Below are positions 18,201 through 26,933 of a stretch of 64,000 bases of DNA, piece by piece. Both the position numbers and the translations under genes were made by a program. Position 1 is the first letter of the stretch. Every line of letters starts with the position of its first letter. The stretch is from Abiotrophia defectiva ATCC 49176 (GTDB lineage: Bacteria > Bacillota > Bacilli > Lactobacillales > Aerococcaceae), in the NCBI RefSeq assembly GCF_000160075.2, contig NZ_KI535340.1, positions 763,905 through 827,904 on the forward strand, read 5' to 3'. The notes beneath the pieces are model-generated. The model saw only the letters and a list, made by a program, of their open reading frames with translations, had not been told where the DNA came from and searched no databases.

Positions 18201-21200
18201 CTAAGCTTGACGATGCTTAGCCCCCCATAAGATGCCCAAGCCTGTCATAGCCATGAGGCCGGCTAAGGCTAAGGAGAAGGTCTCAGCTGAACCTGTCTTA
18301 GGCAGGTCCTTCTTACCTGGATCTTCAGGACGTTTTGGTTGATGGGTATTGGTCAAGGTCACTTGATTTACCCCAGTTTGACTGCTTGTGACACTATAAC
18401 CGCTTGGTACCGCTACTTCTTCCACCGTGTAGACTACTTCTTTACCTTCTTGGTACTTAGCCAAATCAGAGAAGACATGACGCCAGTCATTGTCGGCCTT
18501 CAGGGTTACAGGCTCGCCAAAGGCTTTGCCGTCAGCATAGAGTTGGACCTGAATTTGACTTGGACGTAACTTATCTTGGTCGTTTTGGTCATTCCAGACC
18601 TTGCGAACCTCAAAGGTCGTTACTTCTGGCTTGTAGTGGTTGGCGATATTGTAAGCTTCATAGCTTGGTCGGTAACCCGCCTTGTCTAAGCCGGCATCCA
18701 CTAATTCCTGAACGGAGTAGCTGATAGTTTTACCTTTAGCAAATTGAGGGAGGTTACTGAAGCTATAGGTCCAATTGTTGGCCGCGGTCACGACTTGGCT
18801 GGCCACCACTTGACCGTCAGCATAGAGTTGAACGGTCACAGATTCAGGGCGTTTGCCATCTTGGTTGTTGGCATCGTCCCATGTCTTCTGCCCCTTGACT
18901 TCAGTAGTCGCAGGCGTGTGTTGGTTGACAATGAGGACATTACCCGGACTTACTTGGCTGGTCGTGCTAGTATAGCCACTTGGTTGGTCGACCTCTTTGA
19001 CGCTATATTCAATGGTCTTACCATTGGCCTTCTCAGCCAAACCTGACCAGGTATAAACCCAATTATTGGCGGCTGTCAAGGTAACTGGGCTACCTGAAGC
19101 AACACCGTCAGCATAGAGCTGAACTTGGATTTGACTTGGACGCAAGCCATCTTGGTCGCCTTGGTCTTGCCATTGCTTGGTAACTGTCAGGCTAGTCTGA
19201 CCTGGCGTATGGCTGTTGGTTAGGTTGTAGCCTTCTACTTGCGTGCTATATTCTGCCACCGCATCCTCGGTAATCGTGTAGACTACAGCTTGGCCAGCGG
19301 CAAATTTTGGTAAATTATCGAAGCTGTAGGACCAGTTATCGGCAGCGGAAACTTCCTTGCTTGCCTTAAGGACACCATCAGCTAAGAGGTTGACCTTAAT
19401 ACGCTCTGGGCGGACGCCGTCTTGGTTATTGTTATCTTTCCAAGTCTTAGTCCCAGAAACGCTCGTAACTTCTGGCGTATGGTGGTTAGTCAAGGTCGTC
19501 ACACCTGCTTGTGTGCTTGGTTGATCTGCTTGATAACCTTCTGGCACGCTTACTTCACGTGCTTGGTAGGAAATGGCTTTACCTTGGGCCTTTTCTGGCA
19601 ATTGACTCCAAGTATAGGTCCAATTGTTAGCTGCTGTTAGGCTGATTTCATCACCATATTTTTGATCATCAGCATAGAGCTGAACCTTGAGTTCAACTGG
19701 TCGGAGACCATCTTGGTTCTGACCATCATCCCATACCTTTTGAACAGTATGGCTAGTTTGGCCAGGGGTATGGCTATTGGTTACATTATAAGCCTGATAG
19801 CTAGCCGTATACTCAGCTACCGCTTCTTCTTGAACGCTGTAAGTGATGGCCTTGCCAGCCTTATTCTTAGGCAGATTGCTAAATTCATAGGTCCAATTGT
19901 TGGCTGCATTAGCGACTGCTGTTTGACCGGTCTCGACGCCATCTGCTAAGAGCTTGATGGTTACCTGTTCTGGACGGACACCATCTTGGTTGTCATTGTC
20001 TTGCCAGGTCTTAGTCCCTTGGACAGAAACCGTTTCTGGGGTGTGGCTGTTAGCGATGTTGTAACCATTGACGCTTGCCGTATAGCCTGCAACGGCTTCT
20101 TCAGCCACGCTATAAGTAATGGCCTTACCGGCTTTGTTCTTAGGTAAGTTGCTAAATTCGTATGTCCAATTGTTGGCTGCGCTAGCAACTGCTTTTTGGC
20201 CGGTCTCGACACCATCTGCTAAGAGCTTGATGGTCACTTGGCCTGGACGGAGACCATCTTGATCATCATTATCTTGCCAAGTCTTAGTCCCGGATACGCT
20301 AGTCAAGTCAGTAGCGTGGTTGTTGGTGAGGTCGTAGCCGTTGACGGTTGTGTTATAGCCGGCTACTGCTTCTTCGGCCACACTATAGCTAATAGCTTTA
20401 CCCGCCTTATTCTTAGGCAAGTTGCTAAATTCGTATGTCCAGTTGTTGGCTGCTGTCGCGGTCGTGGTTTGACCTGTTTCAACGCCATCCGCTAAGAGCT
20501 TAACGGTGATTTGTTCTGGACGCAAACCATCTTGGTTGTCGCCATCTTCCCAAGTCTTAGTCCCTTGGATAGAGACAGTCTCTGGGGTGTGGCTGTTAGT
20601 AATATCGTAGCCGTTCACGGTTGAGGTGTAGCCTGTGACTGCTTCTTCGGCCACGCTATAGGTAATGGCTTGACCTTGGGCATCCTTGGCATCAAGACCG
20701 GTGAATTCATAGGTCCAACCATTGGCTGCTGTCGCAGTAGTCGTTTGGCCCGTTTCAGTGCCGTTAGCTAAGAGCTTGATGGTTACTTGTTCTGGACGCA
20801 AACCATCTTGGTTTTCAGCATCGGACCAAGTCTTAGTCCCGCGCACATCTACCGTGGTCACCGCTGGTACGTTGACAACCTGCTTCAGCACGCTCTTATC
20901 TGCGCCAAAGTCGCCACCTTGGATCTTAATTTCTTCATTAGATAATTGGTAGCCGTCTGGCGCCTTAATCTCACGCAGGGTATAGGCATCCCGCAGCAAG
21001 CCTGCGACTTGCCCGTTCCCTTGGGCGTCGGTCACAATCTTGCCGACAACCTTTTTGTTGGCATCCCGCACAACTTCGAATTCAGCACCGGCTAAATCTT
21101 TGCCTTGGCCATCATGCTTATGGACCTTGACCACGAAGGTATAGCCCTCGGCATTCCCGCCGGCAATTGAGTAGCTGTAATCATAGTTAGTATAGGCGAC

Positions 21201-22274
21201 GGTCCCGTTGGCATCATTCATGGCAGCATAGTTGCCGAATTTCTCGCCATCGGCCGCATCATAAGGGATATTGACAGTATAGAGAATCTCAAAACCAGTC
21301 TGAGTATCTAAGTCCCCAAAATCAATGGTGAAACCTGCATTGCCTTGGTCCCAAGTGATATTGTAGGAACCTGCTGCATTGGCTGCATTTTGGAGCACCC
21401 AGCCACCGTTTTGGTAAACCCAGTGTCCCTTAGTAATGGAGACGGAACTTTGATCAATGGCTAGGCCTTCGTCTTTGAGGTAGTCGCGAATGACGACATG
21501 CTTACGTTGCTCCCCACGACGGTTAACCGCCACGATATAGCGAATCTTATTAGGCTGACCTGGTAATTGCCAACCAGACTTATCCATTGGGTTCCCCTTA
21601 GGAATTGGTGCCCCCTCGAAAGGTACAGAGCCCCCTGGAATTTGTTTGTTTTCTACGACAAAATTCAAATCCACGTTACCCTTCTCAGTAACCTCGGCAT
21701 GGTTAATCCGAGCGTAGAAGAAGAGGTTCCCGGTGATATCCGAGTTGTTTTGTGCATAACTGGTATAGGTCAGGGTCACGGTGCGAGCACCTGGCTGGAT
21801 GGTAGCAGTGGCCACCACATGCTGACCACTGGAGTCACGCACTTCGAAGTTGGATACTTCGGTAAAGGCCAAGGTACTTGGCACCTCAATTACGGTAGTA
21901 TCCCCAGCCTTGATGACATTGTTAGGCAGGGTAAAGTCGACGTTAATCCGGAAGGCTTCCCACTTCAAGAGATTCTTGGTAATGGGCTTGCCGTCACGCG
22001 TGGTGGCATAAATACGTGTCACCACATTGGGTACTGCCTTAACGTTTGGCGCTTGTCGAATGAGTTCATCTAAGTCGACATCACTAGGCAGATTTGAATC
22101 CAAGCCTTCCTCAGACTCTTCCGTCGCTTCTGCTTCTGGTTGAGCTTGGCTGTCACCAACTAGGGCTGAGGTTTCTTGGGGTGCTGCAACTTCTTGCGCC
22201 CAGGCACTCACGGGTGAGAGCACACTGGAAAGCAATAAGACCAGCAGGGTTAAATAATACTGCCATTTTTTCAT
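18201..22274 (-). CDS. LPxTG-anchored adhesin with nine Cna_B repeats
   Basis: The 1357-residue precursor has a signal peptide (about 1-32, ending AWA-QEV), a short acidic linker, an N-terminal Ig-like MSCRAMM/collagen-adhesin-type region (about 65-390), one SpaA-like domain (HKHDGQGKDLAGAEFEV...LREIKAPDGYQL), nine Cna_B repeats of about 90 residues (about 475-1310) and a sortase signal LPKTG followed by a helix and KHRQA. Cna_B and SpaA domains usually form Lys-Asn isopeptide bonds; each repeat opens with a GTKTW/VxKxW strand carrying the Lys. The ATG at 22274 has AAGGAGGA ahead. Ligand unknown; no sortase gene is nearby, so the housekeeping SrtA is expected to anchor it. Confidence 0.93.
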   Translation of the reverse strand: MKKWQYYLTLLVLLLSSVLSPVSAWAQEVAAPQETSALVGDSQAQPEAEATEESEEGLDSNLPSDVDLDELIRQAPNVKAVPNVVTRIYATTRDGKPITKNLLKWEAFRINVDFTLPNNVIKAGDTTVIEVPSTLAFTEVSNFEVRDSSGQHVVATATIQPGARTVTLTYTSYAQNNSDITGNLFFYARINHAEVTEKGNVDLNFVVENKQIPGGSVPFEGAPIPKGNPMDKSGWQLPGQPNKIRYIVAVNRRGEQRKHVVIRDYLKDEGLAIDQSSVSITKGHWVYQNGGWVLQNAANAAGSYNITWDQGNAGFTIDFGDLDTQTGFEILYTVNIPYDAADGEKFGNYAAMNDANGTVAYTNYDYSYSIAGGNAEGYTFVVKVHKHDGQGKDLAGAEFEVVRDANKKVVGKIVTDAQGNGQVAGLLRDAYTLREIKAPDGYQLSNEEIKIQGGDFGADKSVLKQVVNVPAVTTVDVRGTKTWSDAENQDGLRPEQVTIKLLANGTETGQTTTATAANGWTYEFTGLDAKDAQGQAITYSVAEEAVTGYTSTVNGYDITNSHTPETVSIQGTKTWEDGDNQDGLRPEQITVKLLADGVETGQTTTATAANNWTYEFSNLPKNKAGKAISYSVAEEAVAGYNTTVNGYDLTNNHATDLTSVSGTKTWQDNDDQDGLRPGQVTIKLLADGVETGQKAVASAANNWTYEFSNLPKNKAGKAITYSVAEEAVAGYTASVNGYNIANSHTPETVSVQGTKTWQDNDNQDGVRPEQVTIKLLADGVETGQTAVANAANNWTYEFSNLPKNKAGKAITYSVQEEAVAEYTASYQAYNVTNSHTPGQTSHTVQKVWDDGQNQDGLRPVELKVQLYADDQKYGDEISLTAANNWTYTWSQLPEKAQGKAISYQAREVSVPEGYQADQPSTQAGVTTLTNHHTPEVTSVSGTKTWKDNNNQDGVRPERIKVNLLADGVLKASKEVSAADNWSYSFDNLPKFAAGQAVVYTITEDAVAEYSTQVEGYNLTNSHTPGQTSLTVTKQWQDQGDQDGLRPSQIQVQLYADGVASGSPVTLTAANNWVYTWSGLAEKANGKTIEYSVKEVDQPSGYTSTTSQVSPGNVLIVNQHTPATTEVKGQKTWDDANNQDGKRPESVTVQLYADGQVVASQVVTAANNWTYSFSNLPQFAKGKTISYSVQELVDAGLDKAGYRPSYEAYNIANHYKPEVTTFEVRKVWNDQNDQDKLRPSQIQVQLYADGKAFGEPVTLKADNDWRHVFSDLAKYQEGKEVVYTVEEVAVPSGYSVTSSQTGVNQVTLTNTHQPKRPEDPGKKDLPKTGSAETFSLALAGLMAMTGLGILWGAKHRQA
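18333..20858 (-). repeat. Nine tandem Cna_B-encoding repeats
   Basis: There are nine units of roughly 270-290 bp. The four N-terminal units are closest to each other at DNA level (the stretch coding AANNWTYEFSNLPKNKAGKA recurs nearly unchanged in units 2, 3 and 4). Units 5, 7 and 9 form a second subtype (VQLYADG, EVxxPxGY), alternating with units 6 and 8. Such repeats can change number by recombination. Confidence 0.85.
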
Positions 22275-22385
22275 GCTTTTCCTCCTTACTTTCAATGGAA
22301 CATTGACAGTTGTTTTTATCTAAGCTAGTGCCTTAAGGGACAGGTGGGGGCCTGGTCCCCGAAAAATGGCCCTAGTATTACTCGT

Positions 22386-22414
22386 ATCTTACCGTAAAAA
22401 CCTTAATAAATCAA
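22386..22414 (-). promoter_or_regulatory. Candidate promoter of the surface protein gene
   Basis: On the minus strand TTGATT and TAAGAT are separated by 17 bp, about 110 bases upstream of the start codon. It is the best match in the 230-base gap. Confidence 0.4.
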
Positions 22415-22467
22415 GGCCATTTCGGTATTTTGAGCCCCTTAGAGTGAAAAATGTTCAGACATAAACA

Positions 22468-22494
22468 CACCGCCTACTCCAAGAGCAGACGGTG
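22468..22494 (-). terminator. Weak terminator after the ketopantoate reductase-like gene
   Basis: An imperfect 12-bp stem (CACCGCCTACTC / GAGCAGACGGTG, two mismatches) is followed by a T-rich segment on the minus strand, about 10 bases past the stop. Confidence 0.5.
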
Positions 22495-22503
22495 ATGGCT
22501 AGC

Positions 22504-23436
22504 TTATTGGGCACCCAAGAGTAATTCCTTCATATGAACGAGTTGGGTGATGGTGCGGTTAACAGGTGTTGGGATGCCAGCAGCTTCGCCAATTCGGGTT
22601 ACGGCCCCGTTGATGTAATCAACTTCAGTCAAACGACGGTTGATAATCAAATCTTGGTACATGGAAGCATGGTGCTCACGAATCTTAAGGGAAGCAGAGA
22701 TAATGAATTGAGTCAGTTCTGCTGGGTCAAATTCCACCCCTTGGGTTGCGGCTACCGCTGTAAACTCTTGGGCGATAGCAGACACTAATTCTTCTGTGTA
22801 AGGATTGTCGAAGAAGCCACCCAGGTCGCATTCCAACAAGGCAGTTGGCGCGTTACCGCAGGCATTGACGCAGGCCTTGCGCCAAATGGCTGCCTTGACA
22901 TTTTCGCTGTAGCTAGCATGCAAGCCCGCCGCATCCAAGGCTGCCACAATGGCTTGGGTCTTGGCACGAGCGTTTGGTGTGTCAACAAAGTTTTGCAGGG
23001 ATAGGCTGCCCACGCCATGCAGCACTGCTCGGCCTGGGCCGTCTAAAGCGGCAGACCAGATGGTAGACCCCATGACTAGGTTCTCTTCGGCCACATATTG
23101 CTTCATGACTAACTCGTGGCCTAAACCATTGAGTAGGCAGACCACGGCGGTGTCAGGTCCGAAGACTGGTTGAATGGCGGATAACATGTCCGCCAACTGC
23201 ATAGCCTTAGTGAAGACGATGACCACGTCCACTTGTTCGGTCACTTCTTCTGGGTAGTAGATAGGGAATTGCTCCACCACTTCCTGGCCATTCCAGTCGA
23301 CATGCAGACCATTTTGGCGGATGGCTTCAATATGAGCCGGCCAGCGGTCGATTAAGATAACCTCTTGGCCACTTTGTTTAAGTTGATAGGCGAAACGGCA
23401 GCCCATAGCGCCGGCGCCAGCAATTGCAAATTTCAT
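22504..23436 (-). CDS. Ketopantoate reductase family protein (PanE/ApbA)
   Basis: This 310-residue NADPH-dependent reductase starts with the Rossmann motif AIAGAGAMGCRFA (GxGxxG). Its catalytic-domain segment ENVKAAIWRKACVNACGNA matches the PanE pattern with the conserved Lys, and RLTEVDYINGAV matches the substrate-binding region. PanE reduces 2-dehydropantoate to pantoate in coenzyme A synthesis, but several relatives act on other keto acids. The ATG at 23436 has AAAGGAGA before it. It follows the PTS-like gene by 22 bases, so the two are probably co-transcribed; the missing panB/panC neighbours leave the substrate open. Confidence 0.8.
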   Translation of the reverse strand: MKFAIAGAGAMGCRFAYQLKQSGQEVILIDRWPAHIEAIRQNGLHVDWNGQEVVEQFPIYYPEEVTEQVDVVIVFTKAMQLADMLSAIQPVFGPDTAVVCLLNGLGHELVMKQYVAEENLVMGSTIWSAALDGPGRAVLHGVGSLSLQNFVDTPNARAKTQAIVAALDAAGLHASYSENVKAAIWRKACVNACGNAPTALLECDLGGFFDNPYTEELVSAIAQEFTAVAATQGVEFDPAELTQFIISASLKIREHHASMYQDLIINRRLTEVDYINGAVTRIGEAAGIPTPVNRTITQLVHMKELLLGAQ

Positions 23437-23458
23437 AGTTTTGTCTCCTTTTCTTGAA

Positions 23459-24496
23459 TTAGATGGTAATACGATAGTTTTCTGGGTCAATCCAGCCCAG
23501 ACGGGTGACGAAGAGGTAGTCGCTAACAAAGCCCAAAACAATTGGGGCCACGACGAAGAGTAAGACTGTTACGAGGCCATTGCCGGCTGTCCAACCCACG
23601 ATGTTGAGGTGGTTGACTGGCCCTACTAAACCACTGAGGCCAAAACCAGCTGATAGCGGCGTCCCCTGAATGTAGAAGACGGAGGCCAAGAGACCCATAA
23701 TGCCGGCATTAAGGCAGATTGGCAACAAGAGTTTAGGATGGCTGATAATGTTAGGCATGGATAACTTAGGCGAGCCGATGAAGTGGGCGATACAGGTCCC
23801 TAGGGAGTTAACCCGACGGCCCGCAATGGCCAAGGCAAAGCCACAAGCCACAATCCCTAGGTTGGCTGCCCCTGAACCGACACCCGCCAAGGAAATGGCA
23901 ATCCCAATGCCGACAGAGGAAATAGGCGATACAATAATCAAGGCGAAAATAATGGCTAGACAGATGCAGAGCGTGGTTTGCTCTAAGGTCAAGAGATGGG
24001 CGATAAATTCACCAATCTTACCAGTAATGAGGATAAAGTATGGATAGAGCACACGACCCAGGCCACCCGCCACAATGACGGTCAAGGTTGGAATGACCAG
24101 AATAGCGTAAGCCCCCACCAGTGGGCGCAAGAATTGGATGACCGCTACTGCCAGACCGGCCGTCACACACATGGTGATAATGTCCCCCGTCCCCTTAAGC
24201 TGCAAGCCAGACTCTAGGAATTGAAGGGAACCACCTGCCAACATGGTGGTCATACCGACCGTGATGGTCTCTAGGGGGTTAAGGGCGAAACGAATGGCAA
24301 CCGCCACCCCAATCGCAAAGCCAACAAAGGTATTGGTGGCACTGACAATCTGGGTCATGAAGGCCAAGGCAGGGAAAGTTGGCGTTAAAGCCTTGAAGAG
24401 TTCTCCTAGGAGTGCCCCGGGAATCAAGGCAGCGATGACCCCTAGGGCGGAGCCATTTAAGACATTCATTAGGAATGATTTGAAGGATTTCATCAT
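23459..24496 (-). CDS. PTS-like EIIC membrane transporter (PTS_EIIC_2 type)
   Basis: This 345-residue integral membrane protein has about 9-10 helices and long Gly/Ala-rich segments (SALGVIAALIPGALLGELFK, SPISSVGIGIAISLAGVGSG). It resembles the PF13303 EIIC family of Firmicutes, which lacks recognisable EIIA/EIIB partner genes; none is encoded here. It is probably the first gene of a two-gene operon with the ketopantoate reductase-like gene. That pairing suggests transport of pantoate or a related acid rather than a sugar, but this is an inference. Confidence 0.7.
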   Translation of the reverse strand: MMKSFKSFLMNVLNGSALGVIAALIPGALLGELFKALTPTFPALAFMTQIVSATNTFVGFAIGVAVAIRFALNPLETITVGMTTMLAGGSLQFLESGLQLKGTGDIITMCVTAGLAVAVIQFLRPLVGAYAILVIPTLTVIVAGGLGRVLYPYFILITGKIGEFIAHLLTLEQTTLCICLAIIFALIIVSPISSVGIGIAISLAGVGSGAANLGIVACGFALAIAGRRVNSLGTCIAHFIGSPKLSMPNIISHPKLLLPICLNAGIMGLLASVFYIQGTPLSAGFGLSGLVGPVNHLNIVGWTAGNGLVTVLLFVVAPIVLGFVSDYLFVTRLGWIDPENYRITI

Positions 24497-24588
24497 AAGA
24501 TTTCCTCGCTTTCATCAAGTTTACAAGTACTAGTATACCCTAAGCAAGACCACAAAAAAAGAGGCAGGTCTCATAAACCCAATCAGAC

Positions 24589-24622
24589 ACAAAAATAAGC
24601 TAGGCCCCGGAGGTCATAGCTT
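24589..24622 (-). terminator. Terminator after yidD
   Basis: On the minus strand an imperfect stem AAGCTATGACC / GGCCTAGCTT is followed by ATTTTTGTG, 11 bases past the yidD stop. Confidence 0.6.
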
Positions 24623-24633
24623 AATATTTCAAC

Positions 24634-24927
24634 TTAGTGATGGTGGTGACAACAACCCTTGGGATGGGGCTTGGGACTGCCATCTGGCAGGGTTGAGCGT
24701 CTTAAGGTAAAGTAGTCCGGCACCGGATCCTTGCCCCCTGCTACAAAGGGATGGCAGCGACTAATCCGCGCCAAGCCCATGATGAGGCCCTTGAAGGCAC
24801 CGTGTTTTTCAATGGCTTGGATGGTGTAGGTGGAACAGCTCGGACTGTAGCGACAACTAGGCGGAAACAGTGGCGATAGGGCCAACTGGTAGAAACGCAC
24901 TAGCTTAATGAAGAGCCAGCGGAACAT
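24634..24927 (-). CDS. yidD: Membrane protein insertion efficiency factor YidD
   Basis: This 97-residue protein has an amphipathic N-terminus ([14 protein letters not shown]) and the family signature [42 protein letters not shown]. YidD is membrane-associated and helps YidC/Sec insertion. The ATG at 24927 has AAGGGGTGA before it; the longer open frame has no such signal. The C-terminus ends in CCHHHH, an unusual metal-binding-like tail. It starts 4 bases after the TVP38-like gene. Confidence 0.92.
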   Translation of the reverse strand: MFRWLFIKLVRFYQLALSPLFPPSCRYSPSCSTYTIQAIEKHGAFKGLIMGLARISRCHPFVAGGKDPVPDYFTLRRSTLPDGSPKPHPKGCCHHHH

Positions 24928-24931
24928 CCTA

Positions 24932-25546
24932 TCACCCCTTCTGGAGGAAGGTCCGGAAGAGCCACTGAATGATCTCACTGGACAGGAAGGTGAAGAAGAA
25001 GAGGGAAGCTGGCCGGTAGAGCAGCACTATCTTGACGAATTCTTTGAAGGTAATGTTAGACATACCGGTAATCATACAGAAGATATCGTCTGGGAAGATG
25101 GGCGCCACGAAGCCGATTTTAAGTAGGCGACGGAAGCCCGGGCCATCATTCATTTTGGCGATATAGTGGTCGTATTGCTTGTCTGACAAGAAGGCCTTGA
25201 TGAAACTAGATCCGAAGCGTTTGCCTAGGAAGAAGTTGATACAGGACCCGATGACCATGCCCGTACAGTTGAGTAGGAAGCCACCGAAGTGACCATAGAT
25301 TACGTCGCCAATGACATTGTGTAAGCCCCCGGGAATAATGGGATAAATTGTCTGGGAAATTTGTAATAAGAGGAAGAGTAAGGGACCGAATATCCCCATA
25401 CTTTTAAGCAGTTCTCCAAAGCCCCCGCCTTCCTTAAAATAAGGCGAACTGGCAATAAAGACTGAGCCCGTAACGGTCAGAATCAAACCCACAACGGTGA
25501 GAATTTGAATCAGTTTCCGTTTTTTCTCGAGCGATAACTTGCTCAT
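24932..25546 (-). CDS. TVP38/TMEM64 (DedA-like, VTT domain) membrane protein
   Basis: This 204-residue protein has about five helices and the VTT-domain hallmarks: a first helix, then a Pro/Gly-rich re-entrant segment ([18 protein letters not shown]), [13 protein letters not shown], and a second re-entrant loop ([18 protein letters not shown]). Such proteins act in membrane lipid flipping or homeostasis. It is co-transcribed with yidD (4-base gap), a pairing that fits a membrane-biogenesis role. Confidence 0.87.
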   Translation of the reverse strand: MSKLSLEKKRKLIQILTVVGLILTVTGSVFIASSPYFKEGGGFGELLKSMGIFGPLLFLLLQISQTIYPIIPGGLHNVIGDVIYGHFGGFLLNCTGMVIGSCINFFLGKRFGSSFIKAFLSDKQYDHYIAKMNDGPGFRRLLKIGFVAPIFPDDIFCMITGMSNITFKEFVKIVLLYRPASLFFFTFLSSEIIQWLFRTFLQKG

Positions 25547-25691
25547 AGCGTCTACTCCTTTAAGTCATGTCTCACGGTTGTCCCTTGGACAGACCGTCAA
25601 CAAGTCTACTATACACTAAAAATCGCATGATGTCAGTAATGTTAACTTTTTTTTAGGATTTGATGTCAAAGTACTTGCCTAGCTAAGCAAA

Positions 25692-25724
25692 AAGTGGCCA
25701 GAGCGCACTAGGCCCTAGCCACTT
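25692..25724 (-). terminator. Terminator after the M24 peptidase gene
   Basis: Stem AAGTGGC / GCCACTT with a long, partly paired loop is followed by TTTTTGC on the minus strand, directly after the stop codon. Confidence 0.65.
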
Positions 25725-25729
25725 ATCGA

Positions 25730-26824
25730 TTAGAATTTCAAGTGTGGTTCTACCACAATCAGGTCCTTGCTGACCTGATTGAGGACTTGGCAACCGGTCT
25801 CTGTCACCAAGACTAAGTCTTCAATCCGCACCCCGACCTTGCCTGGCAGGTAAATACCCGGCTCGATGGAGAAGATTTGGCCGACTTGGGCCTGAGCTTG
25901 GTTGAACTCGGAAACATCGCCTGCTTCGTGGACTTCTCGTCCGATGAAGTGGCCGGTCCGGTGGGTGAAGTATTCCCCGTAGCCAGCCTCCTCAATGACC
26001 TGGCGCGCCGCCCGGTCAATGCTAGCAAAGGTCACACCTGGGCGGACTGCCTTAATGGCCGCTTCTTGGGCCTGACGCACAGTCTCATAGACCCGCCGCG
26101 ACTCCTCGTCCGGCTCCCCGTAGAAGACAGTCCGGGTCATATCCGAACAGTAGCCCTTGTAAGAAGAGCCGATGTCAATCACCACTGAATCACCTGGTTG
26201 AGGTCGGTCGTCATTGGTTTCGTGGTGGGGATCGGCCCCATTTGCCCCGTAAGCGATAATCGGTTCAAAGGAGAAGCCTTGGCAGCCCAAACGCTGATAG
26301 ATGCCAGCCAATTCACTGACCATTTCAGATTCTGGCAAGCCATCTGCCACCAGTTTAATGAGGGCTAGGGTGGCCTGATCATTAAGGGCAGATGCCTCCC
26401 GCATAAGTTCTTGCTCCTCAGGTGACTTGATAGCCCGCAGGTCATCCACCAAATAAGCAGCATTGACCGGCTGCAAATCTTGGCGGGCCGCCATCAGATC
26501 CAAGAGAAAATGACTAGGCCAAACCTTATCAATCCCAGTTTTGCCAGGCGCCAGACTTTGGGCCAAGCAGCTGATAACTGGCTCCCCATCACGGTAGGTC
26601 ACAATTTCTATGTCATCCGCTAAGCCGCTAGCCTGTGGGAAGAGTTGGTTGAGATAGAGTTGATGGCGACCGTCAGCTGCCACCTTGAGCAGTAAGAGCC
26701 GCTCTCCCGGCTGGGTCTCATAGCCAATCAAATAAGCAATACTTGATGGATCCGCCACTAATTGTTGGGCAATTCCTGCCGCCTTGAGGCCCTTAACTAG
26801 GGCTTCTAATCGTTCAGCTTGCAT
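25730..26824 (-). CDS. M24B metallopeptidase (Xaa-Pro dipeptidase/aminopeptidase)
   Basis: This 364-residue cytosolic enzyme has a creatinase-like N-terminal domain and an M24 catalytic domain with the five metal ligands visible as VIDIGSSYKGYCSDMTR (two Asp), HRTGHFIG (His), SIEPGIYLP (Glu) and VRIEDLVLV (Glu). The family cleaves X-Pro bonds, so it would help recycle proline peptides. The ATG at 26824 has GAAGGGAG ahead; the longer frame reads through the promoter. Confidence 0.9.
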   Translation of the reverse strand: MQAERLEALVKGLKAAGIAQQLVADPSSIAYLIGYETQPGERLLLLKVAADGRHQLYLNQLFPQASGLADDIEIVTYRDGEPVISCLAQSLAPGKTGIDKVWPSHFLLDLMAARQDLQPVNAAYLVDDLRAIKSPEEQELMREASALNDQATLALIKLVADGLPESEMVSELAGIYQRLGCQGFSFEPIIAYGANGADPHHETNDDRPQPGDSVVIDIGSSYKGYCSDMTRTVFYGEPDEESRRVYETVRQAQEAAIKAVRPGVTFASIDRAARQVIEEAGYGEYFTHRTGHFIGREVHEAGDVSEFNQAQAQVGQIFSIEPGIYLPGKVGVRIEDLVLVTETGCQVLNQVSKDLIVVEPHLKF

Positions 26825-26854
26825 GTATACGCGCTCCCTTCTTCTTTCCCTTCT

Positions 26855-26884
26855 ATTATAACACAGGGATTTGCTGGGACCCAA
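26855..26884 (-). promoter_or_regulatory. Likely promoter of the M24 peptidase gene
   Basis: On the minus strand TTGGGT and TGTTATAAT (extended -10) are 18 bp apart, about 30 bases upstream of the start codon. Confidence 0.55.
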
Positions 26885-26897
26885 GACAAAGCCATAA

Positions 26898-26924
26898 GAA
26901 AAGGCTGGGAACTCGTCCCAGCCT
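26898..26924 (-). terminator. Terminator of the TPP-controlled thi operon
   Basis: A perfect 9-bp stem AGGCTGGGA / TCCCAGCCT with a 5-base loop is followed by TTTTCTTATG on the minus strand, 10 bases beyond the amidase stop. Confidence 0.85.
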
Positions 26925-26933
26925 CGGTGCTGT

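Noticed and set aside
18333..20858. Regular repeats that might be taken for a CRISPR array
   Set aside because: The repeats are about 270 bp, coding and in frame with a surface protein; there are no short spacers or cas genes.
18339..22306. Many plus-strand open frames over the surface protein gene
   Set aside because: They are antisense shadows of the Cna_B repeats, with no ribosome binding sites and repeated composition.
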